A stretch of DNA of 64,000 nt, from assembly GCA_963744575.1 (NCBI GenBank), contig CAVUUF010000016.1:310001-374000 (forward strand), in the 5' to 3' direction. The position numbers were made by a program, and so were the translations under genes. Shown here piece by piece: positions 33,347 to 41,063 of this stretch. The stretch comes from Palsa-504 sp963744575 (GTDB taxonomy: Bacteria > Actinomycetota > Actinomycetes > Streptosporangiales > Streptosporangiaceae). Within the stretch, counting starts at the first letter, position 1, and the number at the start of each line of letters is the position of its first letter. A model generated the notes under the pieces. The model did no database searches. It had not been told where the DNA came from and worked only from the letters and a program-made list of their open reading frames with translations.

Positions 33347-33612
33347 CGGCACGGACCCTTCCTCGTGTTCTTGTTGGATCCTAACCCAGCAACCAGCCGA
33401 ACCTGCAGAGATGGCAGCCTGAGGACTTGACGGGCGGCGGGCGGCGGAGGGGCGGCGGAGGCGGGCGCTCGCCGAGAGCTTTTTCTTCCGCCGGCGCGGG
33501 CTTACCCGGATCGCGGCGTCCAGAGCAGACCCGGAACGGAATCGGACGTCCAGCCAGGGGACGTGGCCTTCGAATGGTGACCAAAAAGTCAGGAACTTTA
33601 GGTCTCGCACCC

Positions 33613-33730
33613 TAACGCAAGCGGCGTTACGCTGTTGGCGAATCTTTCATCTGGTCAATCTGTGCCGGATGTGACCAGAAGAGGGTTTCGGCATGAAGGC
33701 TTTGGTGCCCACGACAAGGTTCTTCATGCC
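33613..33730 (+). promoter_or_regulatory. Three inverted repeats in the leader of the acetate transporter gene
   Basis: The gap 33347-33825 (479 bases) holds no gene I can support but has three hairpins in a row: TAACGC-N5-GCGTTA (33613-33629), CTGGTCA-N14-TGACCAG (33651-33678) and GGCATGAAG-N23-CTTCATGCC (33690-33730). They lie 95-215 bases before the TTG start of the transporter. Carbon-source operators or a structured 5' leader are both possible; no known consensus was recognised. Confidence 0.45.
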
Positions 33731-33825
33731 AGCCACGCAGTAACGACGGGCGCCCTGCCCTCTCGACCGCCGCAAACGGTACGCCGGGAGCCGGACAAGC
33801 CGTTCCTCACTAGGAGGGATCGATT

Positions 33826-34503
33826 TTGAGCGTCAGCGAAGACCGCACAGTCCAGCCCAGCCCCATCACCTCGCCCCCCGCACTGGCAGTCGCCGACCCT
33901 GCCCCGCTCGGCCTCGCCGCCTTCGCCCTCACCACATTCCTGCTGTCGGCATCGAATGCGAACTGGATGACCCACGCCACCGGCGCCGCGTTCCTCGGCT
34001 ACGCCTTGGCGTACGGCGGCCTGTGTCAGCTGCTGGCCGGCATGTGGGAGTTCCGCAACAAGAACGTGTTCGGCGCCACCGCGTTCTCCAGCTACGGCGG
34101 CTTCTGGATCGGGCTTGGCCTGTGGGTCCAGCTCGTCAAGATTCCTGCGCTCGCGGCCGCCAAGACGCCGCTCGCCCTAGCGGTCACGGTCACGGCACTC
34201 AACCACGACGTGGGCTGGATCCTGCTCTCGTTCGCCATCTTCAACACGTACATGCTGATCCTCAGCACTCAGGTCAACATGGCCGTGTTCGGGGTGTTCC
34301 TTACCCTGGAACTCACCGAGATCATCCTGTTCATCGGCCAATTCTCGCTCGGCCACGCCCTGACTTCGGGAATTGTCCAGTTCGGCGGTTATGTGGGCCT
34401 GATCACCGCGCTCGTCGCCTGGTACGCCTCGGCGGCTCTCGTCTCCAGAGGCATGGCAGGCGGCAAGGTCCTGCTGCCGGTCGGCAAGCCGCTCATCGCC
34501 TGA
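33826..34503 (+). CDS. satP: Acetate/succinate permease, GPR1/FUN34/SatP family
   Basis: 225 residues with six hydrophobic segments. The N-terminal ADPAPLGLAAFALTTFLLSA is the family signature (NPAPLGL type), and ITALVAWYASAALV near the C-terminus matches the last helix. These proteins form hexameric anion channels for acetate and related acids. TTG 33826 is chosen because AGGAGGG (33812-33818) precedes it by seven bases. A GNI-type variant such as SNANWMTHATGAAFLGYALA is visible. A hairpin terminator follows at 34520. Confidence 0.87.
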   Translation: MSVSEDRTVQPSPITSPPALAVADPAPLGLAAFALTTFLLSASNANWMTHATGAAFLGYALAYGGLCQLLAGMWEFRNKNVFGATAFSSYGGFWIGLGLWVQLVKIPALAAAKTPLALAVTVTALNHDVGWILLSFAIFNTYMLILSTQVNMAVFGVFLTLELTEIILFIGQFSLGHALTSGIVQFGGYVGLITALVAWYASAALVSRGMAGGKVLLPVGKPLIA

Positions 34504-34519
34504 GTCCCGATCCCGCATC

Positions 34520-34549
34520 AGCGCTGGGGAGCGCCCGCTCCCCAGCGCT
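34520..34549 (+). terminator. Terminator hairpin after satP
   Basis: AGCGCTGGGGAGCG pairs with CGCTCCCCAGCGCT (14 bp) with CC between the arms, so the tip must open. It begins 17 bases after the stop codon and is followed by TTTGGCGTT. Strong candidate intrinsic terminator. Confidence 0.75.
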
Positions 34550-34770
34550 TTGGCGTTCTCAGGGACCGCCGGCCAGGCAGCCCGGGAGCCGGATAGCGTT
34601 AGCCCGGTGAAATAGTCGCGAAGGGAGGAGCACGGGTGCAGGACGGGAGGCAGGTCCGTGGCGACCTACGGCCTGGCGGGGAAGGCGCGGCAGCTGCTCG
34701 AGCCGAAGGCCGGCCCGGCGCATGCGGCCATCGTCCGGTACGCCCGATGTGGCATCGCTGCTGCTGGGAC

Positions 34771-34796
34771 AGCATCGGTGTGACATCGATGTCGTT
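34771..34796. repeat. Intergenic repeat copy A (CATCGATG-core element)
   Basis: A 26-base copy of a repeat also found twice near 46700; the shared 3' half is ACATCGATGTCGTT. Here the core GACATCGATGTC is a perfect 12-base palindrome. The gap 34504-34982 also carries a partial copy (GGCATCGCTGC, 34751-34761) and an unsupported 41-codon frame at 34658-34783. It lies between two convergent genes and between two terminators, so it is unlikely to be an operator for either. Confidence 0.55.
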
Positions 34797-34829
34797 TGCC
34801 TGCGGTGCTGGGCGCAAGCCTCAGGCAGA

Positions 34830-34865
34830 ACGAAGGGCCGGCTGGCAAGCCAGCCGGCCCTTCGT
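34830..34865 (-). terminator. 17-bp perfect hairpin, terminator of the Tyr/Gln-rich gene
   Basis: ACGAAGGGCCGGCTGGC pairs perfectly with its complement across a two-base centre. It lies 118 bases past the stop codon of the minus-strand gene at 34983. No U-tract, but stem stability is extreme. It probably ends transcription in both directions. Confidence 0.7.
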
Positions 34866-34982
34866 CACGCAAACCGGTGCAGTGTCCGCCTCTCGGCGAA
34901 AGGCGCAACGCGGCTCCAGCCGGACGGTATTCCGCGAAGGCAGTAGGTGCGGCCCGGGGGACACAGCCGCACCGGCCGGTAC

Positions 34983-36587
34983 CTAGTAACGCCCGCGCCG
35001 TCCCCTCTGTTCCCGTCGCGCGGGCGGATCTGTCTCGTAGGGGAAAGACGAGATGGCCTCATGGCTCGCGGTGGTCTCCGAGTCCTGGTCGGGATACTGA
35101 CCATGCCCGTAAGGCTGGTCTTGCCCGCCGTAGCCGAAGGTGCTGTACCCCTGGTCGAGGTAGGACCCGGCATCACCTTGAGCCGGGTAGTCCTGCCCGG
35201 TGTAGCCGTACTCGCTGTATCCCTGATCTTGGTAAGCCTGCGGGTCGGCTTCCTGGTAGCGCTGGTCGCTGTAGCCCTGGTAGTCCCGGTCCGCGTAACC
35301 AGGCCCGGCGTAGGCCGCGCCCTCGAATTCCCGGCTGCCCGGCCCCGGGTGGCCGTACTCCTGCTCGGCGCGCGGATCCTGTTCCCGGTAATGCTGGCCC
35401 TGGTAGTCCTGCTCCTGGTAACGCTGGCCCTGGTAGTCCTGCTCCTGGTAACGCTGATCCTGGTAGTCCTGCTCCTGGTAACGCTGATCCTGGTAGCCCT
35501 GCTCCTGGTAACGCTGATCCTGATAGCCCTGCTCCTGGTAACGCTGGCCCTGATAGCCGTCCTCGGCGTAACCGCGCTGGTGCTGCCCCTGGTAGGCCGG
35601 CCCGGTATAGCCGGGGCCGGAGTAGGACCCGCTGCCGTAGCCCTGACCCGAGTACGAGCCGGCGCCGTAGCCCTGCCCCTGGTAGGACCCGCCGTCATAG
35701 TCCTGGCCGGAATAGGGGGAGGAGGCGGCGGCGTAACCGCGGCCGGAGTCGGCCTGCGGCGACCCGCCGTAGCCCTGGCCGGGATACCCCTGGCCGGCGT
35801 AACCCGGCTCGTAGCCCTGGCCGGAATACCCCTGGCCGGAGTAGCCCCGGTCGGGATAGCCGTGGTCGCCGTAGCCGTATCCCTGGTCGCCGTAATCCTG
35901 TCCGCCGGCGTACCCGTGGTTGCCCTGACCCGGCTGCTGGTCGCCGTAGCCGCGGTCCTGGTATCCGGGCTGGGCGTAACCACGGTCGCCGTACTGGCCT
36001 GGCTCGGCGTACTGGGCGCCGTAGCCGTCGGAGGGGAGCCGCCCCTGACGCTGATCCTGGTAGCGCTGCTCCGGGTAATACTGCTCGGAGCGGTCCTCGG
36101 GATAGTCCTGGGCGCTCTGCGGGTCCTGCGGCGCGGGCGGGGCAGGCGGCAGCGCCCGGGGACTCTGGGTGGGCGCCGGGCTGAACGCCGTCGCGCCGGC
36201 CGGCTCGTCCGGCCGCAGCGCACGGAAATCACCCGTCACCGGCCCGGTGTACTCGGCCTCCCGGGCGCCGTAACCGCCAGGCAAGGCAGCGAGCCTCGGG
36301 TCCGTCGGCGCGCCGGGAAGCTGGCTCGCGTGGGCGCCTGAGCCGCGAGGGCCGGGGGGGTCGGGGGGCTGCACGCCGCGCTGCAGGGCGTCGAGCAGCC
36401 TTGGCAGTTCCTCCAGCGGCAGCCGGAACGTGCCCGTGCAAGTGCCCCCCTGCCAGATGCTGAAAACGGAGACCCCGGTGTCGGCATACCAGCTCAGGCG
36501 CATGCTGCGGGAGCTGCCGCGCACATCGAAGAAGACCTCGCCGAGCCGGGGCAGCGGCGCTGCGTCCGACGCTGACATGGTGCCCAT
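34983..36587 (-). CDS. Low-complexity Tyr/Gln/Gly/Ser-rich protein with small N-terminal domain
   Basis: 534 residues from ATG 36587. Residues ~1-75 (GEVFFDVRGSSRSMRLSWYA then DTGVSVFSIWQGGTCTGTFR) look like a small beta-rich domain and resemble a PUR/PC4-type segment in other actinobacterial proteins (recall, uncertain). Residues ~75-510 are low complexity: GYG, YSGQGYG, SYSGPGYTG and a tandem decapeptide RYQEQ(G/D)YQDQ. Tyr, Gln and Gly dominate, like FUS-type disordered domains. The C-terminus ends SFPYETDP then basic RREQRGRRGRY. No signal peptide. It is divergent to a WhiB gene. Function unknown; nucleic-acid-associated condensate protein is my guess. Confidence 0.75.
   Translation of the reverse strand: MGTMSASDAAPLPRLGEVFFDVRGSSRSMRLSWYADTGVSVFSIWQGGTCTGTFRLPLEELPRLLDALQRGVQPPDPPGPRGSGAHASQLPGAPTDPRLAALPGGYGAREAEYTGPVTGDFRALRPDEPAGATAFSPAPTQSPRALPPAPPAPQDPQSAQDYPEDRSEQYYPEQRYQDQRQGRLPSDGYGAQYAEPGQYGDRGYAQPGYQDRGYGDQQPGQGNHGYAGGQDYGDQGYGYGDHGYPDRGYSGQGYSGQGYEPGYAGQGYPGQGYGGSPQADSGRGYAAASSPYSGQDYDGGSYQGQGYGAGSYSGQGYGSGSYSGPGYTGPAYQGQHQRGYAEDGYQGQRYQEQGYQDQRYQEQGYQDQRYQEQDYQDQRYQEQDYQGQRYQEQDYQGQHYREQDPRAEQEYGHPGPGSREFEGAAYAGPGYADRDYQGYSDQRYQEADPQAYQDQGYSEYGYTGQDYPAQGDAGSYLDQGYSTFGYGGQDQPYGHGQYPDQDSETTASHEAISSFPYETDPPARREQRGRRGRY
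35401..35550. repeat. Five 30-bp tandem repeats encoding a YQEQ decapeptide
   Basis: Five contiguous 30-base units (35401-35430 to 35521-35550) share the core CTGCTCCTGGTAACGCTG and differ at a few positions. They encode RYQEQ(D/G)YQDQ repeats; partial units flank them on both sides. Equal unit length and high identity suggest recent expansion, so copy number may vary between strains. Confidence 0.85.
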
Positions 36588-36964
36588 CGTGGCCTTGCTC
36601 CCTTCCCTTGTCCAAGTCGTCACGAACACTCTCAAGCAGGCTAGCTGCAGGCCGGAATTCAGGTAGGGAATTTCGCCACCCCGCATGCAAGACTGCTGCC
36701 GGAGATGGCATCATTATCGGCGGGCATGAAGCGGCCTGCGCGATGGTTGCAACAGGACGGGTGAACCGAAGCGTCGGCGCCAGCCGTTCGGTATGGTGAC
36801 CACTTGATTACGTGGCCGCCGTACCCGGGCACGGGAACACCATGTCGCGAAGACGCGTTGTATCTTGCAACGGAGGCTCCGGACAGGACTGGTTCGCGTG
36901 TTCACGAGCCTGACGATCTACTGTAACGCATTATTTGACGCATCTTGGTTGAGGTGATTGAGCC
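36588..36964. other. Divergent gap between the Tyr/Gln-rich gene and whiB
   Basis: 377 bases with no gene I can support. GAGGTGA (36950-36956) is the whiB ribosome binding site. Near 36920-36945 there is a direct repeat of ACGCAT. No clear sigma-70 pair was found for either gene. Confidence 0.4.
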
Positions 36965-37264
36965 ATGTCTCAGGTACGCCGGCAGTCGGCTGTGCTTCCC
37001 CGCCCGAACTGGGGGTGGCAAGATGCTGCCGCGTGCAAGGGCGAGGACCTGCTGCTCTTCTTCGGTCCGGATGGCGAGCGCCAGCCGGAGCGGGAGATCA
37101 GGGAGCACAAGGCCAAGGAGGTCTGCGCGGCCTGCCCCGTCCGGCTTGAGTGCCTGAACTACGCGGTGTCGCGGCCGGAGAAGTACGGCACCTGGGGTGG
37201 CCTGAACGAGGATGAGCGTTCGGCCGAGCGCCGCCGCCGGATGCGGCGTGCCAACGCCGCCTGA
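36965..37264 (+). CDS. WhiB-family transcription factor
   Basis: 99 residues. Four cluster-binding cysteines (C24, C54, C57, C63) occur in the order expected for WhiB proteins, and GTWGG (75-79) is the tryptophan turn that contacts sigma factor region 4. The basic C-terminus RSAERRRRMRRANAA binds DNA. WhiB proteins hold a nitric-oxide- and oxygen-sensitive [4Fe-4S] cluster and act with the primary sigma factor. The precise paralogue class cannot be assigned. Start ATG 36965 follows GAGGTGA. It is divergent to the Tyr/Gln-rich gene. Confidence 0.92.
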   Translation: MSQVRRQSAVLPRPNWGWQDAAACKGEDLLLFFGPDGERQPEREIREHKAKEVCAACPVRLECLNYAVSRPEKYGTWGGLNEDERSAERRRRMRRANAA

Positions 37265-37282
37265 GCGGGAGCGAGCCGGGTA

Positions 37283-37945
37283 TCACGTCAGCAATGCCAG
37301 CACATCGGCGTCTGTGAGCTGGCCGAACGATCTGTACCACTGCCCCACCGACCTGAACCGGCGGGGCGTCGCCAAGATAATCACCCGGTCGGCTTCGGCG
37401 CGCATCTCCTGCGCCGCGGCCGGAGCCGCGACCGGAGCCGCCAGCACCAGGTAAGCCGCCTTCGCCGCGCGTAGCGAACGCAGCGCGGCTCGCGCTGTCG
37501 CGCCCGTCGCCAGCCCGTCGTCCACCACGATCACGCACCATCCCGCCACCGGCGGCAGCGGCAGGCCGGCCCGGTAGACCCGTACCCGCCTGGCCAGTTC
37601 GGCCTGCTCGGCGGCGACCACCGGAGCCAGGTCGGCCGGGGAGAGCGAGAGCCGGCCGAGCAGGCCGGCGTCGTAGACGGCGGTGCCCAGGCCCTCGGCG
37701 ATGGCCCCCACGCCGAGTTCCGGCTGGCGCGGATAACCGATCTTACGGGTCACGATGACATTCATCGGCACGCCCAGGACCGCGGCCACCTGTTTCGCCA
37801 CGGCCACGCCACCCCGGGGCAGGGCGAGGATCATGGTCCGTTCGGCCCAATCCCGGAGCGTCATGGCGCGGGTGAGCCGTTCCGCGAGAAGGGTCCCGGC
37901 CGTCCGCCGGTCCGGGAACGGGAGCACGTACCCGCTGTCGCTCAT
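37283..37945 (-). CDS. Phosphoribosyltransferase-domain protein
   Basis: 220 residues with a PRPP-binding motif VIVVDDGLATGATARAALRS and the family-specific ALPRGGVAVAKQVAAVLGVP and RKIGYPRQPELGVGAIAEG. Such type I PRTase-like proteins are widespread in actinobacteria, often as stand-alone proteins with uncertain activity. The ATG 37945 has no strong ribosome binding site; the frame upstream is open but appears antisense. It converges on the whiB gene with an 18-base gap, and is divergent from the Cys-rich microprotein. Confidence 0.78.
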   Translation of the reverse strand: MSDSGYVLPFPDRRTAGTLLAERLTRAMTLRDWAERTMILALPRGGVAVAKQVAAVLGVPMNVIVTRKIGYPRQPELGVGAIAEGLGTAVYDAGLLGRLSLSPADLAPVVAAEQAELARRVRVYRAGLPLPPVAGWCVIVVDDGLATGATARAALRSLRAAKAAYLVLAAPVAAPAAAQEMRAEADRVIILATPRRFRSVGQWYRSFGQLTDADVLALLT

Positions 37946-38005
37946 GTCCGGAATGTACCCGCGTAACGGGACGTGATAGCCAGGCCGAGGCCGCACAATG
38001 AAGTC

Positions 38006-38146
38006 ATGATCTGCGTCCCGTGCCGGCAGCGGCACCACGAGCAGTGCCCGGGCGGCTCCTGGTTCGACTGCCAGCACCAGCCGCCGGCCGGGGACCCCGG
38101 CGTCCCCGCGTCCGAGCCGCCGCTTACCTGGCTCCGCCAGGGCTGA
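38006..38146 (+). CDS. Cys/His-rich microprotein, candidate zinc knuckle
   Basis: 46 residues beginning MICVPCRQRHHEQCPGGSWF and continuing DCQHQ before a Pro-rich tail. The arrangement CxxC-x4-HH-x2-C-x7-CxH suggests metal binding. I recall comparable MICxxCRxxxHxxCPGG-SxCDCQH proteins in streptomycetes, so it is likely genuine; no function is known. It was not obvious because of its size. ATG 38006 lies just after a short AATGAAGTC, without a strong ribosome binding site. Between it and the leader peptide there are 123 bases. Confidence 0.55.
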   Translation: MICVPCRQRHHEQCPGGSWFDCQHQPPAGDPGVPASEPPLTWLRQG

Positions 38147-38269
38147 ACCGGGAATAGGGGGCCGGCCGACCCGGTTGGCACGCGTATGGCGCCGGATGTG
38201 ACCCTTCGCACCGTCCACATGCCGGACGTTACCTGGACAGTCCGGTCTGTTACATGTGATCCTGGCGCA

Positions 38270-38356
38270 ATGAGTGTTCCGGACCCGCTGCTCGTCGTGC
38301 GACGGCACGTCGACCTGCTGCGCGTCCGCAGCGCCATCTGTCTTCCCGCCCGATAA
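38270..38356 (+). CDS. Leader peptide of the sulfite reductase operon
   Basis: 28 residues ending RRHVDLLRVRSAICLPAR. The RHxDLxRVxSAIC form matches the putative leader peptides found upstream of sulfur-assimilation and sulfonate genes in actinomycetes. In mycobacteria, cysteine-rich short leader ORFs act as cysteine-responsive attenuators. Here only one cysteine codon (TGT) is present, near the end. The start ATG directly follows GGCGCA and has little upstream leader, so it may be leaderless. It lies 153 bases before sulfite reductase; an imperfect GC-rich hairpin (GCCCGGAT with ATCCCGGGC) sits at 38363-38387. Confidence 0.7.
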   Translation: MSVPDPLLVVRRHVDLLRVRSAICLPAR

Positions 38357-38509
38357 TCGCCGGCCCGGATTTCCCCGATCCCGGGCGCGCGCGCGATGCC
38401 GGGCGCCATCCGCTGGTCCCGCGCGGTCCTTGCCGTGCCTGACGGGCCTCCAGGCGGAGCCCAGGTTCTCGTGACGCGCGTCCCCGAACCTGAAGGAACC
38501 CTCTGCACC

Positions 38510-40189
38510 ATGCCAGTCGTAACTGGGACCAAGCGTAAGCGCGGCGAAGGCCAGTGGGCGCTCGGCTACCGCGAGCCGCTCAACAAGAACGAGGAAAACA
38601 AGCGCAACGACGACGGGCTCAACGTCCGCCAGCGGATCATCGACGTTTATTCCAAGTACGGCTTCGACTCCATCGACCCGGCCGACCTGCGCGGCCGGTT
38701 CCGCTGGTACGGGCTGTACACCCAGCGCCGGCCCGGCATCGACGGCGGCAAGACTGCCGTGCTGGAGCCGGAGGAACTCGACGACCGCTACTTCATGCTG
38801 CGGATCCGCATCGACGGCGGCCAGCTCTCCAACGACCAGCTGCGGGTAATCGGGTACATCTCGCGGCGTTACGCCCGCGGCACCGCGGACGTGACCGACC
38901 GGCAGAACATTCAGCTGCACTGGGTGGAGATTGAGAACGTCCCCGACATCTGGGAGGCGCTGGAGTCGGCGGGCCTGTCCACCACCGAAGCCTGCGGCGA
39001 CACCCCGCGGGTGATCCTCGGCTGCCCGCTGGCCGGCATCGCCGCGGACGAGATCATCGACGGCACGCCGGAGATCGCCGCGATCAGCGGGCAGTTCATC
39101 GGCGACGCCGCGTTCTCCAACCTGCCGCGCAAGTACAAGACCTCGATCAGCGGCTGCGCGGCGCAGTGCGCCATCCACGAGATCAACGACGTCGCGTTCG
39201 TCGGCGTCGTCAACTCCCGCGGTGAGGCCGGGTACGACCTGTGGGTCGGCGGCGGCCTGTCCACCAACCCGATGCTCGGCCGGCGCCTCGGCGCGTTCGT
39301 CCGGCCGGGGCAGGCGGCCGAGGTCTGGGCGGGCGTGACCGGGCTCTTCCGGGACTACGGCTACCGGCGGCTGCGGCACCGGGCCAGGATCAAGTTCCTG
39401 GTCGCTGACTGGGGTCCGGAGAAGTTCCGCGAGGTGCTCGAGAAGGAATACCTCGGCTACGCGCTGCCGGACGGCCCGGCGCCGGGCGCTCCCCCAGGCG
39501 GGGTCCGCGACCACGTGGGCGTCCACAAGCAGCGCGACGGGAACTACTACGTCGGCTTCGCGCCCGCCGTGGGGCGCCTGTCGGCCGACGCGCTCGACGT
39601 CATCGCCGAGCTGGCCGCCAGGCACGGCAGCGGCCGGGTACGCACCACCACCGAGCAGAAGCTGGTCATCCTCGACGTGCCCCCCGAGCGCACCGAGGAG
39701 CTGGTAGCCGAGCTGGATAAGGCCGGCCTGCCGGCCCGCCCCAGCGCGTTCCGCAGGCACACGATGGCCTGCACCGGCATCGAATTCTGCAAGCTGGCGA
39801 TCGTCGAGACCAAGGCCCGGGCGGCCGACCTGATCAGCGAGCTCGAGCGGCGCCTGCCCGGTTTCGACGCGCCGGTCACGATCAACGTGAACGGCTGCCC
39901 GAACTCCTGCGCCCGGATCCAGACGGCCGACATCGGCCTGAAGGGATCCCTGGTCACCGGGCCGGACGGACGCCAGGTCGAGGGCTTCCAGGTGCACCTG
40001 GGAGGCAGCCTGAACGGCGGCGACGGCACCGGTTCCGGGTTCGGCCGCAAGCTGCGCGGGCTGAAGACCACCGCCGAGGAACTGCCGGACTACGTGGAGC
40101 GGGTGCTGCGCCGGTTCGACGCGGCCCGCGAGCCAGCGGAAAGCTTCGCCGCCTGGACGGCGCGCGCCAGCGAACAGGAGCTCTCGTGA
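38510..40189 (+). CDS. sir: Ferredoxin-dependent sulfite (nitrite) reductase
   Basis: 559 residues. Two nitrite/sulfite reductase repeats; siroheme-[4Fe-4S] cysteines are in HTMACTGIEFCKLAIVE and NVNGCPNSCAR. It reduces sulfite to sulfide using ferredoxin, as for mycobacterial NirA/SirA. Other blocks: DVTDRQNIQLHWVEIENVPD and SISGCAAQCAIHEINDVAF. The ATG 38510 is preferred because residues before it in an open frame lack family similarity; AAGGAA is about ten bases upstream. Context (cysH, sirohydrochlorin chelatase) points to sulfite rather than nitrite. GTGA overlap with the next small gene. Confidence 0.93.
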   Translation: MPVVTGTKRKRGEGQWALGYREPLNKNEENKRNDDGLNVRQRIIDVYSKYGFDSIDPADLRGRFRWYGLYTQRRPGIDGGKTAVLEPEELDDRYFMLRIRIDGGQLSNDQLRVIGYISRRYARGTADVTDRQNIQLHWVEIENVPDIWEALESAGLSTTEACGDTPRVILGCPLAGIAADEIIDGTPEIAAISGQFIGDAAFSNLPRKYKTSISGCAAQCAIHEINDVAFVGVVNSRGEAGYDLWVGGGLSTNPMLGRRLGAFVRPGQAAEVWAGVTGLFRDYGYRRLRHRARIKFLVADWGPEKFREVLEKEYLGYALPDGPAPGAPPGGVRDHVGVHKQRDGNYYVGFAPAVGRLSADALDVIAELAARHGSGRVRTTTEQKLVILDVPPERTEELVAELDKAGLPARPSAFRRHTMACTGIEFCKLAIVETKARAADLISELERRLPGFDAPVTINVNGCPNSCARIQTADIGLKGSLVTGPDGRQVEGFQVHLGGSLNGGDGTGSGFGRKLRGLKTTAEELPDYVERVLRRFDAAREPAESFAAWTARASEQELS

Positions 40190-40332
40190 CCGCCCGGGCC
40201 GTCCCCTTCTACTGCCCTTACTGCGGCGAGGAGGACCTAGAACCGCAGGGCGCGGCCGACGGGGAATGGCATTGCCGCAGTTGCACACGGTCTTTCCAGC
40301 TACGCTTTGCCGGAATAGGAGTCACCCTGTGA
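40186..40332 (+). CDS. Zinc-ribbon microprotein between sulfite reductase and cysH
   Basis: 48 residues with FYCPYCGEEDL then WHCRSCTRSFQLRF: two CxxC pairs forming a classic zinc ribbon. GTG 40186 overlaps the reductase stop and its own stop overlaps the cysH start, both GTGA arrangements, with CAGGAG upstream. I recall similar small proteins, sometimes called insertion element protein, at the same place in streptomycetes. Tight coupling argues for a role in this pathway, perhaps metal or electron handling. Too short for routine calling. Confidence 0.8.
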   Translation: MTARAVPFYCPYCGEEDLEPQGAADGEWHCRSCTRSFQLRFAGIGVTL

Positions 40333-41063
40333 GCCCCGTCCTAACGCGCGACCTGGCGCAGCGAACCACCCTGGAGGACCCCGAGCAGATGCGCACCCTC
40401 GCCGAACAAGCCGCCGAGGACCTCGCCGACGCGCCGGCCGAAGAGGTGATCCGCTGGGCGGTGGACACGTTCGGCGAGCGCATCTGCATCACCTCGTCCA
40501 TGACCGACGCCGTGATCATCCATCTCGCCTCGGCCGTCCGGCCGGGCATCGACGTGGTCTTCCTGGACACCGGCTATCACTTCGCCGAGACCATCGGCAC
40601 CAGGGACGCGGTGGAGGCCGTGTACCCGATCACGCTGATCAACGTCACCCCGTCGCGCACCGTGCCGGAGCAGGACGCCGAGCTCGGGCCCAGGCTGTTC
40701 GGGCGCAACCCGGACCTATGCTGCTACCTGCGCAAGGTCGAGCCGCTCGAGCGCGCGCTGACCAGCTACGACGCCTGGATCACCGGCGTGCGCCGGGACG
40801 AGACGAGCAACCGCCGCCAGACCAAGGTCGTCGAGTGGGACGACCGGCGCGAGATGGTGAAGGTCAACCCGATCGTCAGCTGGACGCAGAAGCAGGTGGA
40901 CGACTACATCACCGAGCAGGGCGTGCTGGTGAACCCGCTGGTCTACGACGGCTACCCGTCCATCGGCTGCGCGACCTGCACCGCCCGCGTCGAGCCCGGC
41001 GCGGACCCGCGCAGCGGCCGGTGGGCGGGAACCGGCAAGACGGAGTGCGGCCTCCATGCCTGA
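40329..41063 (+). CDS. cysH: Assimilatory APS/PAPS reductase CysH with [4Fe-4S] motif
   Basis: 244 residues. CCYLRKVEPL and GCATCTARV carry the paired cysteines (CC...CxxC) typical of the [4Fe-4S]-containing APS reductases, and TGKTECGLH at the end has the catalytic cysteine. It reduces APS (or PAPS) to sulfite. GTG 40329 is used because it overlaps the preceding stop and has AGGAG (40317-40321) seven bases upstream; the open frame reaching 40266 contains no plausible sequence. It overlaps sirB by eight bases. Confidence 0.94.
   Translation: MSPVLTRDLAQRTTLEDPEQMRTLAEQAAEDLADAPAEEVIRWAVDTFGERICITSSMTDAVIIHLASAVRPGIDVVFLDTGYHFAETIGTRDAVEAVYPITLINVTPSRTVPEQDAELGPRLFGRNPDLCCYLRKVEPLERALTSYDAWITGVRRDETSNRRQTKVVEWDDRREMVKVNPIVSWTQKQVDDYITEQGVLVNPLVYDGYPSIGCATCTARVEPGADPRSGRWAGTGKTECGLHA

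Noticed and set aside
34658..34783. 41-codon frame starting ATYGLAGKARQLL
   Set aside because: No homology recognised, and it ends in the repeat element; there is no reason to call it.
34947..36341. 464-residue plus-strand frame with LALVVLLLVT repeats
   Set aside because: It is antisense to the Tyr/Gln-rich repeat gene; hydrophobic repeats mirror the YQEQ units and the codon bias is poor.
37283..40288. 1001-residue minus-strand frame covering sulfite reductase
   Set aside because: Only its last 220 codons (the PRTase) look genuine; the rest is antisense to sir and the leader region.
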